Counted from the stretch's first letter, positions 44,809 to 53,347 are shown. The stretch is 64,000 bases of DNA from Brevibacillus_C sp046036945 (GCF_046036945.1 NZ_JBJQOQ010000007.1:62001-126000); one strand, 5' to 3'. Translations and numbers: made by a program. Notes: generated by a model from the letters alone, not told the origin.

Positions 44809-45578
44809 GCCCCTCTCCTTTCTCCGCTTGTCCACCCCAGCAACTCCGAGATTTCTTTGGCTGCGGCTACTGTTTTTTCGATGTAAAAAGGCAATTTCTC
44901 GTCACGAAAACGATTTTCCTGACCCACGATGCTCAATCCGGCGACAACGTGCCCGGAGTGGTCGATAATGGGCGCCCCCACCGCCGACGTGAAGTTGTAA
45001 AGTTCTGAATGGCTGACCGTATAGCCGTTTGCCCGATCCATCGCGATCGTTCTGCGCAGCTGCTGCAGATCTGTAATGGTATTGTTGGCGATGGGCTCCA
45101 ATTTTACTTGGCTCAGATAGACCTTCTGCTCTTCTTCTGGCATGTACGTCAATAAAACGCGAGGGCAAGCCCCTCCGTACAAGGGAGCGCGGCGCCCAAT
45201 AGCCGTGTAGACGCGGACTGGTTCCGACGTATCCACTTTTTCCACGTAGATCGCCTCATTGCCATCCCTGACGATCAGGTTGACGGCTTCCCCGACCTCT
45301 TTTCCAAGCTGCTGCATGACAGGCAGGGATACCTTGCGAATATCCAATTGTTCGGATACAGCGTGTCCAAATTGTAAAAAGACCAGTCCCAATTCATAGG
45401 CGCCGTCCGCAGTTCTCCGGACAAATCCCGTCTCTTCCAGGGAACAGAGCATCCGATACGCCGACGTTTTCGGCAGACCAGACAGCTTGACGATTTGCGG
45501 CAAGGAAAGATGGGGATGTGAGAGAAACAGCCGCAGTAATTGCGCTGCTTTCATCACCGTACTGTTGGTTTCAGACAC
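44805..45578 (-). CDS. IclR-family regulator of the 5-oxoproline operon
   Basis: A 257-residue regulator with an N-terminal winged HTH (LSLPQIVKLSGLPKTSAYRMLCSLEETG, about 24-50) and an IclR effector domain (VNLIVRDGNEAIYVEKVDTSEPVRVYTAIGRRAPLYGGACPRVLL, ISSVGAPI-like TSAVGAPIID). It resembles Bacillus KipR by context but here is the first gene of the operon rather than the last. Palindromic CGGAAC/GTTCCG half-sites lie just before its start, implying autoregulation of the whole operon. Confidence 0.92.
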   Translation of the reverse strand: MSETNSTVMKAAQLLRLFLSHPHLSLPQIVKLSGLPKTSAYRMLCSLEETGFVRRTADGAYELGLVFLQFGHAVSEQLDIRKVSLPVMQQLGKEVGEAVNLIVRDGNEAIYVEKVDTSEPVRVYTAIGRRAPLYGGACPRVLLTYMPEEEQKVYLSQVKLEPIANNTITDLQQLRRTIAMDRANGYTVSHSELYNFTSAVGAPIIDHSGHVVAGLSIVGQENRFRDEKLPFYIEKTVAAAKEISELLGWTSGERRGA

Positions 45579-45591
45579 CGCACCACTCTCC

Positions 45592-45618
45592 GTTCCGATA
45601 TTCGGAACTATCGTTCCG
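45592..45618. promoter_or_regulatory. IclR operator with three alternating half-sites
   Basis: GTTCCG (45592-45597), CGGAAC (45603-45608) and GTTCCG (45613-45618). GTTCCGATATTCGGAAC is a perfect 17-base palindrome, and CGGAAC-TATC-GTTCCG forms a second one sharing the middle half-site. It lies 14-40 bases before the IclR start. Confidence 0.65.
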
Positions 45619-45641
45619 TTTTATTTGCACTGTATTCTCTG

Positions 45642-45671
45642 ATTATAAATCTGTTTTGAATAAAACGACAA
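45642..45671 (-). promoter_or_regulatory. Candidate promoter of the IclR-pxp operon
   Basis: On the minus strand: TTGTCG (45666-45671), an 18-base spacer and TATAAT (45642-45647). The IclR palindromes then lie in the leader, about 20-45 bases after the start point. Confidence 0.45.
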
Positions 45672-45859
45672 TATCGAATTTTCCATCCCGCATATTGAAG
45701 CCCTGCCTGTCTGCATGAACACCAAAAACACGCCGGATTCGGCGCGCTTGTCATGTGGAAAAGGAATAGGTTGAGACAACAGAAGCTTGACAAACAAGTT
45801 ATAATGAATTGGAAAAACGGAACCAATACACGATCTGCTCAATAGGGAGGAAGCAAGTT

Positions 45860-47266
45860 TTGGTCTTTAGTTCAGTCATCTTTTTGTTTTTCTTTTTACC
45901 GCTTGTTCTTGCACTGTATTTCTCAGTTCCGTTCAAATGGAAAAATACGGTTCTCCTGATTTCCAGTCTTGTCTTCTACGCCTGGGGTGAACCGAGATAT
46001 GTCGTTCTCATGATCGTGTCCATTATTATGAACTACGGTTTTGGGATTTGGATCGACAAAGCGGATGATCACGAAAAAAAGAGAGTCGCGATATTGACGT
46101 TTGCAATCGTATTTAATATCGGACTGCTGGGCTTCTTCAAATATGCGAACTTCTTTGTCGATGTCATGAATTCTGCACTGCAAACGAATTTCCGTTTCCA
46201 TCCAATACCGCTGCCTATCGGAATTTCTTTTTATACGTTTCATGCGCTCAGTTATGTCATCGATGTCTATCGAAAAAGAGAAAAAGCGCAGCAAAATCTC
46301 TTCCGTTTGTCGCTTTACATTACATTTTTCCCGCAGCTTGTAGCAGGTCCCATTATTCGATATAATGCCGTCGCCGAACAACTCAGCAAACGCGTATTTT
46401 CTTCCATACAATTCGCTGAAGGAATCAAACGTTTTATTCTCGGTTTGTCAAAAAAAACACTCTTGGCCAACCCTCTCGGGTCCGTAGCAGACACCGTGTT
46501 CGCCACTTCTGCCGCGGACCTTTCCACCGGCAGCGCCTGGATCGGCATTCTCGCTTACACCTTGCAAATCTATTATGATTTCTCCGGTTACAGCGATATG
46601 GCTATCGGTTTAGGGAAAATGTTTGGCTTCGAGTTCGCGGAGAATTTTCATTACCCGTATATCTCAAAAAGCATTTCAGAGTTTTGGAGACGCTGGCACA
46701 TCTCTCTTGGCAGTTGGTTCAGGGATTATGTTTATATCCCGCTCGGCGGAAGCAGAGCTGCTCCCTGGAAGATCTATCGCAATTTATTCATTGTGTGGGC
46801 GCTGACAGGGTTCTGGCACGGGGCCAGTTGGACTTTCATTGCCTGGGGCCTGTACTACGGGATCCTGATCGCTTTGGAAAAAGCCGGTCTGGAAAAGATC
46901 CTATCCAAGATTTATCCAGTAAACCATGTCGTTGTGCTGCTGCTTGTCATGATTGGATGGGTTTTCTTCCGCGCCGATGACTTTGGATACGCAACAGAAT
47001 TCATTGCTTCGATGTTCTATTCCCGCGGCGGCGAAATATTCGATTCCCAAGCGCTCTCGTTGCTGTCTTTGCATTGGCTCCACTTTGCCATTGCGCTGAT
47101 CGTTGCCGCGCCGGTATATCCGAAACTTCAAAGGTTGCAACTCAACAAGGTGTTCACAAAAGCACAAACCGTTTTTGCGCTGCTGTTCAACTTCTTCCTT
47201 TTCGGAGAGGTTATCTTGTATCTGATCAATTCAACTTATAACCCTTTCTTGTATTTCAGATTCTAG
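45860..47266 (+). CDS. MBOAT O-acyltransferase, AlgI type
   Basis: A 468-residue polytopic membrane protein of the MBOAT family, like AlgI/PatA/DltB. Typical features: FSSVIFLFFFLPLVLALYF at the N-terminus, YPYISKSISEFWRRWHISLGSWFRDYVYIPLGGSR, and the catalytic His in LTGFWHGASWTFIAWG. It moves acetyl groups across the membrane for O-acetylation of a polysaccharide or wall polymer. TTG 45860 is the likely start, with GGGAGG nine bases upstream; an upstream frame to 45809 lacks a ribosome site. It is followed after 22 bases by a DHHW protein, the usual AlgJ/AlgX-like partner. Confidence 0.92.
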   Translation: MVFSSVIFLFFFLPLVLALYFSVPFKWKNTVLLISSLVFYAWGEPRYVVLMIVSIIMNYGFGIWIDKADDHEKKRVAILTFAIVFNIGLLGFFKYANFFVDVMNSALQTNFRFHPIPLPIGISFYTFHALSYVIDVYRKREKAQQNLFRLSLYITFFPQLVAGPIIRYNAVAEQLSKRVFSSIQFAEGIKRFILGLSKKTLLANPLGSVADTVFATSAADLSTGSAWIGILAYTLQIYYDFSGYSDMAIGLGKMFGFEFAENFHYPYISKSISEFWRRWHISLGSWFRDYVYIPLGGSRAAPWKIYRNLFIVWALTGFWHGASWTFIAWGLYYGILIALEKAGLEKILSKIYPVNHVVVLLLVMIGWVFFRADDFGYATEFIASMFYSRGGEIFDSQALSLLSLHWLHFAIALIVAAPVYPKLQRLQLNKVFTKAQTVFALLFNFFLFGEVILYLINSTYNPFLYFRF

Positions 47267-47288
47267 TTTTTGCAAAAGGAGCAGCGAA

Positions 47289-48575
47289 GTGGACAAGCCT
47301 ATTTCAATCGTTTATATGGCCGCATTTTTAGCGATTATTTTCGGTTTCGCAATCGCCAGCATCATTTATCCGGATAAAGACATCTCTGCCATCGAAAACA
47401 GAACGTTAAGCAAGCTGCCCGATATCAGCTTTGAAGCCGTTACGACACGCAGTTTCTTCGAAGGGATGAATCAATATGTAAATGACCAAATCGTCTTTCG
47501 AAATGAAATGGTTAAAATCTATCAAAATCAGCAAAATTCCATGCTGTTTAATACCATGCTGTTCGAAAACATGTTCCACGCTCATCAACCGCAGAAACCC
47601 GAAGACGGAACAGAAATCAAAGATTCGCGTATCGTGTCCAATCTCGTGGTGACAAATCATACATGGATTTTGCCGATGACCGACAAAACCGTTCACTCAA
47701 GTGAAATCGACGCTGCGACCGCAAAATTAAACGACGCGGCGGCATTCGCCCAAGAGCAAAATACAGAAACGTTTTTCGTCTTTAACCCGTCGCGAACCAA
47801 AGCATTGATGCATTTGTACCCGAAATATTTGCAAACCGACGCCTATGGCAAATCGAAAGACTATTTCTTATCTAAACTGGATAAAGATGTAAATGTCGTT
47901 AATATTGGAAACAAGTTCGATACTTTTACGAAAGCGCAGTTGGAAGAACTGTACTTTGAAACCGATCATCATTGGAATATCAAAGGTGCCTTTATCGCCT
48001 ATCAGGAAATGATCGATCAAATATCGAAAAGGTCGGCCAAATTCAAAGGCCAGCCCATGTCTTTGAGTGAGATCAAAGTTTCCAAATTGACAACCGGCAG
48101 CTTCGAAGGCAGTTATAACGCCCAAATCAATGATGCTGTAGATCCCCAAAAAGCAGATAGAACGATTCTGTACGAACCAAAAATGCCGTTCACATTTAAG
48201 CGGTTTGAAGTAATTAACACTGACGGCGGACAGACCATCACAAACTTCACCGATTTTTACGGTTTCAAAAAAGGTCGAAGCACTTATACTTATGGAACCC
48301 TATATGGCGGGGACAGACGAAAAATCACGTATGAAAATCCAAAGGCTGATAATCAATTGCATGTCCTGCTGCTTAAAGATTCTTTCATGAATCCCATAAC
48401 GCCGTATTTAGCCCAGAATTTTAACAAGCTAACCGTTTACGACAATCGCTATTATCCAGAATTCAGCTTGAAAAAGATCCTGACGAGCGAGCATTACGAT
48501 ATCCTGATCATCGCTTTCCACGACGACAATCTTTTCAGTCAGAACTACGAATTTGAAAAAGAAAGCGGCAGGTGA
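47289..48575 (+). CDS. DHHW family protein (AlgJ/AlgX-like acetyltransferase partner)
   Basis: A 428-residue membrane-anchored protein with one N-terminal helix (about 7-28) and a large extracytoplasmic domain. The name-giving motif is in FETDHHWNIKGAFIAYQ (about 220-235), the Asp-His pair of an SGNH-like fold; LLLKDSFMNPITPYL supplies the expected Ser (about 363). It should transfer acetyl groups delivered by the MBOAT protein to an extracellular polymer. The GTG start has AAGGAGC upstream. Its last codons form one arm of a terminator for the convergent gene. Confidence 0.9.
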   Translation: MDKPISIVYMAAFLAIIFGFAIASIIYPDKDISAIENRTLSKLPDISFEAVTTRSFFEGMNQYVNDQIVFRNEMVKIYQNQQNSMLFNTMLFENMFHAHQPQKPEDGTEIKDSRIVSNLVVTNHTWILPMTDKTVHSSEIDAATAKLNDAAAFAQEQNTETFFVFNPSRTKALMHLYPKYLQTDAYGKSKDYFLSKLDKDVNVVNIGNKFDTFTKAQLEELYFETDHHWNIKGAFIAYQEMIDQISKRSAKFKGQPMSLSEIKVSKLTTGSFEGSYNAQINDAVDPQKADRTILYEPKMPFTFKRFEVINTDGGQTITNFTDFYGFKKGRSTYTYGTLYGGDRRKITYENPKADNQLHVLLLKDSFMNPITPYLAQNFNKLTVYDNRYYPEFSLKKILTSEHYDILIIAFHDDNLFSQNYEFEKESGR

Positions 48576-48607
48576 CCGCGTTGTACTTCATCGGTCCTGC
48601 CGCTTTC
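48556..48607 (-). terminator. Terminator of the MFS efflux gene, overlapping the DHHW gene
   Basis: GAAAGCGGCAGG pairs with CCTGCCGCTTTC over a 23-base loop. The T-rich tail (TTTTTC) is on the minus strand, so it serves the gene ending at 48661, although one arm is coding sequence of the plus-strand gene. Confidence 0.75.
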
Positions 48608-48660
48608 AGACTCATCTGATGAACCAGGCGGTAGTACACTCCAGCTTTTCATGACCAAGC

Positions 48661-50136
48661 TTACTTTGATTCCGTATTTTTGACCAGAACCAACACAAGG
48701 GGAATCAGAAACGCGGTATAGGCCGCAAGCAAGGAAAGACAAAGGATGTACGTATCCGTATAGTTTTGCGCGATGGCTTGCCGGACACCGGCCAAATCTG
48801 CATGGTAACGAAGCCCGTTCAGCCAGACGATGCCGATCAGGCAAATTCCGATCGCATAAGCGATCTGGAAACCCGTCATGAGGATACCTGACGCGGAACC
48901 GACATCGCTCTTTTGTATTTTTGCGAGGACGATATTGGTTAATGGAGCGGCAATAAAGCCTTGCCCGACGCCGAGCATGACCAAGGCGGGAATCCACCGG
49001 ATCACGCTCGGCTCCGTTCCCGTCATCGCGACAGAAATAGCCAGAAGCAGATAACCGCTTGCCGTCAGGATGGAACCAATCGTCAGTACATGCGAACCAA
49101 TCCTGCCGGCTGTCTTGGAAGATAACAGAGAAGCCAGAAAATAACCGATGCCCATCGGCAGGAGGACGACTCCCGCTTCCAATGCCGTAAAGCTCAGCCC
49201 GAGTTGAAGCAAGTAAGCGGTAATGAGAAAAAAAGCGGCTTGCGAGGACATCAGCAGAAATGCGACGATCATGCCGGCAGAAAATACCCTCTGCCGGAAT
49301 AGATCCACTTGCATAAAGGGAACGCGATTGTTTCGCTGGACCCGTTTTTCAAACCACACGAATGCCGTCAAGACAGGGAACGACAAGAGCAAACTGAAAA
49401 TAAGCACAGGCGGCCAGCCTTCCTTCTGGCCCTGCACGAGCGGGTACACCAATAGCATGAGTCCCGCTGCGACAAGAGCAGCTCCCGCCCAATCGAACCG
49501 GGTGTCGTCTGATGCGTTTGACTCAGGGATAAAGGGTGTCAAGGACAAGATAAACAAGCCGATCGGGATGCTAAAAAAGAAAATCGTCCTCCACTCCAAG
49601 TCCCAGGGGTTTGCCTGCAGCAGCAGCCCTCCGATGATTTGCCCGGTCGATGCGGCCAGGCCTTGTGTGGCGCCATACCAGCCGAATACCGCTCCCCGTT
49701 TTTCGGGCGGGTAGTTCACTTGAATGAGCGACAATACCTGCGGTGAGATCAAGGCGGCGCTTAATCCCTGGATGATTCGGGCCGCTGTCAGGATCCCCAC
49801 ACTGGTAGACAAGCCGCAAAACAAAGAGGCAAGCGCAAAGCCGGCTACTCCGACGATCAGCATCTTTTTCCGCCCGAATCTGTCGCCAAGGCGGCCGCCG
49901 ATAATCAGGGCGACGGCAAAAGCCAACGTGTAGCCTGAGATGATAAACTGGACGTCTGAAAAACTGGCGTTTAGGCCAAGCTGAATCGAGGGCGTTGCGA
50001 CGTTGACAATAAAAATATTCGCCACTGTCATAAAGGTGGCTAGCAGCAAGACAGTCAGTGTCAATCCCAGTCTTGAGCGGGTTGTGGTGCTGGCCGGCTG
50101 CCGATCGAGGGCAGCAGATTTGACTGCAGAGGGCAT
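48661..50136 (-). CDS. MFS drug exporter, DHA2 (EmrB/QacA) family
   Basis: A membrane protein of about 491 residues with 14 hydrophobic segments. Features: FIVNVATPSIQLGLNASFSDVQFIISGYTLAFAVALI (helices 1-2), GGRLGDRFGRKKMLIVG (motif A), and a motif C-like GATQGLAASTGQIIGGLLL. It probably exports toxic organic compounds with proton exchange. ATG 50136 is the likely start, with AAAAGGAG about 11 bases upstream; the frame is open to 50277 but that stretch contains promoter and operators. It is divergent from its presumed TetR repressor. Confidence 0.88.
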   Translation of the reverse strand: MPSAVKSAALDRQPASTTTRSRLGLTLTVLLLATFMTVANIFIVNVATPSIQLGLNASFSDVQFIISGYTLAFAVALIIGGRLGDRFGRKKMLIVGVAGFALASLFCGLSTSVGILTAARIIQGLSAALISPQVLSLIQVNYPPEKRGAVFGWYGATQGLAASTGQIIGGLLLQANPWDLEWRTIFFFSIPIGLFILSLTPFIPESNASDDTRFDWAGAALVAAGLMLLVYPLVQGQKEGWPPVLIFSLLLSFPVLTAFVWFEKRVQRNNRVPFMQVDLFRQRVFSAGMIVAFLLMSSQAAFFLITAYLLQLGLSFTALEAGVVLLPMGIGYFLASLLSSKTAGRIGSHVLTIGSILTASGYLLLAISVAMTGTEPSVIRWIPALVMLGVGQGFIAAPLTNIVLAKIQKSDVGSASGILMTGFQIAYAIGICLIGIVWLNGLRYHADLAGVRQAIAQNYTDTYILCLSLLAAYTAFLIPLVLVLVKNTESK

Positions 50137-50208
50137 GATGGACCATACTCCTTTTCTTGGCATCCCCGGCCGATTGACAGCAGCCAGGATGTTTTTTAAA
50201 ATAGAGGC

Positions 50209-50222
50209 AGACAGTTCTGTCT
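50209..50222. promoter_or_regulatory. TetR operator 1
   Basis: AGACAGTTCTGTCT, an inverted repeat with arms AGACAG/CTGTCT, just downstream of the MFS transcription start. Confidence 0.7.
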
Positions 50223-50233
50223 CGTTTGTCATT

Positions 50234-50262
50234 ATGATACAGACAGATCTGTCTCGTGTCAA
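50234..50262 (-). promoter_or_regulatory. Promoter of the MFS gene
   Basis: On the minus strand: TTGACA (50257-50262), a 17-base spacer and TATCAT (50234-50239). The spacer is almost entirely TetR operator 2. Confidence 0.75.
50241..50254. promoter_or_regulatory. TetR operator 2
   Basis: AGACAGATCTGTCT, a perfect 14-base palindrome inside the MFS promoter spacer; its centre is 32 bases from that of operator 1. Confidence 0.75.
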
Positions 50263-50301
50263 ACAAAATCTCTGCAAAATGTTAAGATCGGGTGATGATT
50301 C

Positions 50302-50889
50302 GTGAAAAATAAGTTGTCGGCACGAGAGCGAATTTTACAAGTGGCGTCTGATTTGTTTTACCAGGAAGGCGTACGGGCTGTCGGAATCGATCGGGTGATC
50401 GAGGAATCCGGGGTAGCCAAAGCCAGCTTTTACCGCAATTTTCCCAGCAAGGATGATCTGATCGTTCAATACCTGGAAGAAAGAGAAGGACTGAGCTTGA
50501 AACGGATGGAAGAGGCAGCGCAGCGCCACCCCGATTCGCCGAAAAGGCAACTTTTGGCCATGCTCGAAAGCCTGGCCGAAAGAATGAATCAACCCGAATA
50601 CCGCGGATGTCCCTTCATGAATGTCGTGGTTGAGTTTCCGGATTCCGATCATCCCGGCCACCAGAAAGCCATTCAAAGCCGCCAGGAGCTATGGGAAAAA
50701 ATAGAGGAAGTCACACGAAAGTGCGGGGCGAAAAACCCCCGTGAACTTACCGCGCAGCTGCGGATTTTGTGCAGCGGCGCCCTGATGGTCTCTTACGTGG
50801 ACAAGTCTGCCTATAAACAGGAGGATTTTCTTCGTGCCGCACGGATTCTGATCGAGGAGCAGATGCCAGAAAAAGGCACAGGCTGTTGA
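50302..50889 (+). CDS. TetR-family repressor of the divergent exporter
   Basis: A 195-residue regulator. The N-terminal HTH (SARERILQVASDLFYQEGVRAVGIDRVIEESGVAKASFYRNFPSKDDLI) is canonical; the C-terminal ligand domain resembles the TetR_C group of LmrA/YxaF-type repressors (GCPFMNVVVEFPDSDHPGH). The GTG start follows GGTGATG. It is divergent from the MFS gene with two matching palindromes between them, so local control of efflux is very likely. Confidence 0.93.
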   Translation: MKNKLSARERILQVASDLFYQEGVRAVGIDRVIEESGVAKASFYRNFPSKDDLIVQYLEEREGLSLKRMEEAAQRHPDSPKRQLLAMLESLAERMNQPEYRGCPFMNVVVEFPDSDHPGHQKAIQSRQELWEKIEEVTRKCGAKNPRELTAQLRILCSGALMVSYVDKSAYKQEDFLRAARILIEEQMPEKGTGC

Positions 50890-50911
50890 AAAAGTCGACA
50901 GCCTGTGCCTT
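50871..50911 (-). terminator. Terminator of the aldolase gene, overlapping the tetR 3-prime end
   Basis: AAGGCACAGGCTGT pairs perfectly with ACAGCCTGTGCCTT. The T-run (TTTTTC) is on the minus strand, downstream of the aldolase gene; the left arm encodes the last residues of TetR. Confidence 0.8.
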
Positions 50912-50944
50912 GATCGGCGTATTTGCGTCATGTGTCATCCGGGA

Positions 50945-51832
50945 TTAGGTGATGGATGCTTGATAAATGGACTGAATGGAATTGGACAGCACCGTGTTGA
51001 ATTCCTCGTCGGTTTGCTGGGCAGTCAGCCCCTCCGACAAGGCGCGTGAAAAGCTGGCGATCAAGCCGTGATTGCGGGCCAGTTTTTCGTTTGCTTCGCT
51101 TCGGTCATATCCGCCGGACAGTGCTACCACCCTGAGGACATGCGGATCGTCCATCAAATCGCGATAAAAATCATCCTCTGTCGGGATGGAAAGCTTCAAC
51201 ATGATTTTGGCGTCCTGATCAAGGACGGACAACTGTTTGAAAATCTCATCTTTTAAAATCTGTTCCGATTGCTTCTTATCCGTACTGTAAATATCGACCT
51301 CAGGCTCGATAATGGGAACCAGCCCCATCGCCAGGATTTGTTTGCCAACCTCGAACTGCTGTTCGACGACTTTGCGAATCCCTTCCGGGTTGGCTTCTTT
51401 AATCACTGAGCGCATTTTTGTCCCAAATATATTTTTTTCAACCGCCCGCGCGAGCAGACTGTTCAAATCAGGAATCGGCTTCATCAGTTGAACGCCGTTT
51501 TCGAGCTCAGCGAGCCCTTTATCTACCTTTAAAAAAGGCACGATGCCCTTCTTCTCCCACAGGTAATCGGCTGTAAATTGCTGATCAATCGTGCGGTCCA
51601 TGGTGTTTTCAAACAAGATCGCGCCCAAAATGTACTCCGAATCGAATGCCGGACTCGTGATGATGCGCTTTCTCATTTCGTGAATCAGTTCGAACATCTC
51701 TTCGTCATTGGAGTAGCTGTCCTCCTTGATGCCGTACTGCCGAAGCGCCTTTGGAGTGCTTCCGCCGCTCTGGTCCAACGCTGCAATAAAACCTTTTCCC
51801 GTATGAATTCGCTCCATTTGTTCCTTTTTCAA
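50945..51832 (-). CDS. fda: Class I fructose-bisphosphate aldolase
   Basis: This 295-residue Schiff-base aldolase cleaves fructose-1,6-bisphosphate in glycolysis. It is the short bacterial class I form as in Staphylococcus: GKGFIAALDQSGGSTPKALRQYGI, PFLKVDKGLAE (Lys), GLVPIIEPEVDI, MLKLSIPTEDDFY (Schiff-base Lys) and VVALSGGYDRSEAN. Length fits. Single gene with its own terminator. Most Bacillales rely on a class II FbaA, so this is probably an accessory or gluconeogenic enzyme, which is inference. Confidence 0.95.
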   Translation of the reverse strand: MKKEQMERIHTGKGFIAALDQSGGSTPKALRQYGIKEDSYSNDEEMFELIHEMRKRIITSPAFDSEYILGAILFENTMDRTIDQQFTADYLWEKKGIVPFLKVDKGLAELENGVQLMKPIPDLNSLLARAVEKNIFGTKMRSVIKEANPEGIRKVVEQQFEVGKQILAMGLVPIIEPEVDIYSTDKKQSEQILKDEIFKQLSVLDQDAKIMLKLSIPTEDDFYRDLMDDPHVLRVVALSGGYDRSEANEKLARNHGLIASFSRALSEGLTAQQTDEEFNTVLSNSIQSIYQASIT

Positions 51833-52014
51833 TGCTAGTTCTCCTTCCTTGTCGTGGAATGAATACCCTCAAACCTGGCACCGCTTGAACGGGCCGTTTG
51901 ATTATGGATGACAAATGAAACCATACTTGATACTTGCCATTTCCTTCATTGTACATCAAAGCTGCCGTTTAAGCACACATGACAAAAAACCGGCATCTCT
52001 GCCGTTTGACAGGA

Positions 52015-52461
52015 TCACCCCTTTGTCACGTACGCTTGTAACAGCTCCATTTCCCTCCGATAAATGGAGCGAACGACAACGGGGCCAAGCAGCCGCTCGA
52101 TAAAACCGGCAAAACCGGGCTTGCTGCGGAATGTGGATTCCAATTTCAACTCACATCGCCTGCCGCCCTCCAGCGGATCGAGCGTCCACAGCGTGACCAG
52201 GCCGGCGGCGGCATCCTCTTCCTTCATCACCCGCCCAGGTTCGGGCTCCGTAATCGTCATCACGTTGCTCGTTTTCGTCCCAAGAACATTCATGACGATC
52301 TTGAAGACAGTCCCTGCTCCCTTGCCGCCCTGCACCACCTCGAACGATTCAAATTCCTTGGGCAAAATCTTCCTGTGCTCCTCCATGTCGCTTACCACCC
52401 TGTACACCGTCTCGACAGAAGCATCAATCGTCCTCTTTACCATCGCGCGATACGTCTTCAT
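52015..52461 (-). CDS. SRPBCC (START-like) family protein
   Basis: A 148-residue protein of the SRPBCC ligand-binding superfamily: TIDASVETVYRVVSDMEEHRKILP at the N-terminus and a long C-terminal helix (RRCELKLESTF then GFAGFIERLLGPVVVRSIYRREMELLQ). It should have a hydrophobic cavity and may act as a polyketide cyclase-like or lipid-binding protein. Substrate unknown. Single gene. Confidence 0.83.
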   Translation of the reverse strand: MKTYRAMVKRTIDASVETVYRVVSDMEEHRKILPKEFESFEVVQGGKGAGTVFKIVMNVLGTKTSNVMTITEPEPGRVMKEEDAAAGLVTLWTLDPLEGGRRCELKLESTFRSKPGFAGFIERLLGPVVVRSIYRREMELLQAYVTKG

Positions 52462-52561
52462 CCTCTACCCTCCACGTGTTCATACGCAAAGAAAGAACCA
52501 GCATCGCGCAGAGATCTTGACCGGCGATAGCTGGCTTCATCCATTCGTTGTGTGGTATCAA

Positions 52562-53347
52562 TCACTTCGATTTCGATGGCACCTTTTCTGCAAACAGCGG
52601 CCCTCCGGTATCCGCATCCACAAAGACTACAGTGGTGTACGGGACGAGTTCGGCCCTGCCGACCAGATAGGGATAGCTGATCACCTGCGGGTACATCATG
52701 CCCGGCTGCGGTTTGGTCAGCCTGACGTAGACGAACAACTGCTCCCAGCTTTGTTCCTGTCTGACTATCTCCAGTCCATATCCAGGATGAGGAACCTCCC
52801 CGCGGGCGATGACATAAAGCCCACCCTTTTTATGCACGCCCTTCTCCCGTTTCACCTGTTCCACGAAAGTCCGTTCTTCATCGGTGAGGGATTCGGATGA
52901 TACGGTGAAAAAGCCCTTCTGCTGTTCTGGTGCGGTGATGGATATCGCGGCATTCGCGGCGTCCCAATTCACCTGATAGGCGAGCCGCTCCAACGTCCAG
53001 CGCAGCGGCAGGTAGACCAGCCCGTCCTTGGTCACCGCCCCCTGGTCAATCGGAGTCCAGTCGGAGCCGGTTCGCACCTGGCCCTCGTCCGGTTTAAACT
53101 GGATCGTCTGTCCGCCTTCGGCCGTCAGGCGAAGGATCCCCTGCTCTGCGGCAATGCTGCCATTGACCAAAGCAGCCAGGTCATCGGCGGCGATCATGGT
53201 CCGATCTTGCAGCATCGCAAGCTCATGTTTCACCGCGAACGGCTGGTTGTCTACGCGGATAGTCACATTGGCTGCCTGTGCGGCAGCGGCAGAAGCCGTC
53301 ATCAAGCAAATCCCGAGGATGAGCGCCATGAATGAATGTCTCTTCAT
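52562..53347 (-). CDS. Secreted stalk-domain protein with PrcB-like C-terminus
   Basis: A 261-residue exported protein. Signal peptide (about 1-26), a copper amine oxidase N-like domain (about 27-125, with DRTMIAADDLAALVN and DGLVYLPLRWTLERLAYQVNWD), a short helical linker, and a C-terminal PrcB-like domain (about 165-255, GYGLEIVRQEQ, FVYVRLTKPQPGMMYPQVISYPYLV). The latter is found in proteins related to the dentilisin protease complex and in Firmicute lipoproteins. ATG 53347 has AAAGGGG upstream; a longer frame to 53416 is unlikely. Function unknown. Confidence 0.78.
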   Translation of the reverse strand: MKRHSFMALILGICLMTASAAAAQAANVTIRVDNQPFAVKHELAMLQDRTMIAADDLAALVNGSIAAEQGILRLTAEGGQTIQFKPDEGQVRTGSDWTPIDQGAVTKDGLVYLPLRWTLERLAYQVNWDAANAAISITAPEQQKGFFTVSSESLTDEERTFVEQVKREKGVHKKGGLYVIARGEVPHPGYGLEIVRQEQSWEQLFVYVRLTKPQPGMMYPQVISYPYLVGRAELVPYTTVVFVDADTGGPLFAEKVPSKSK

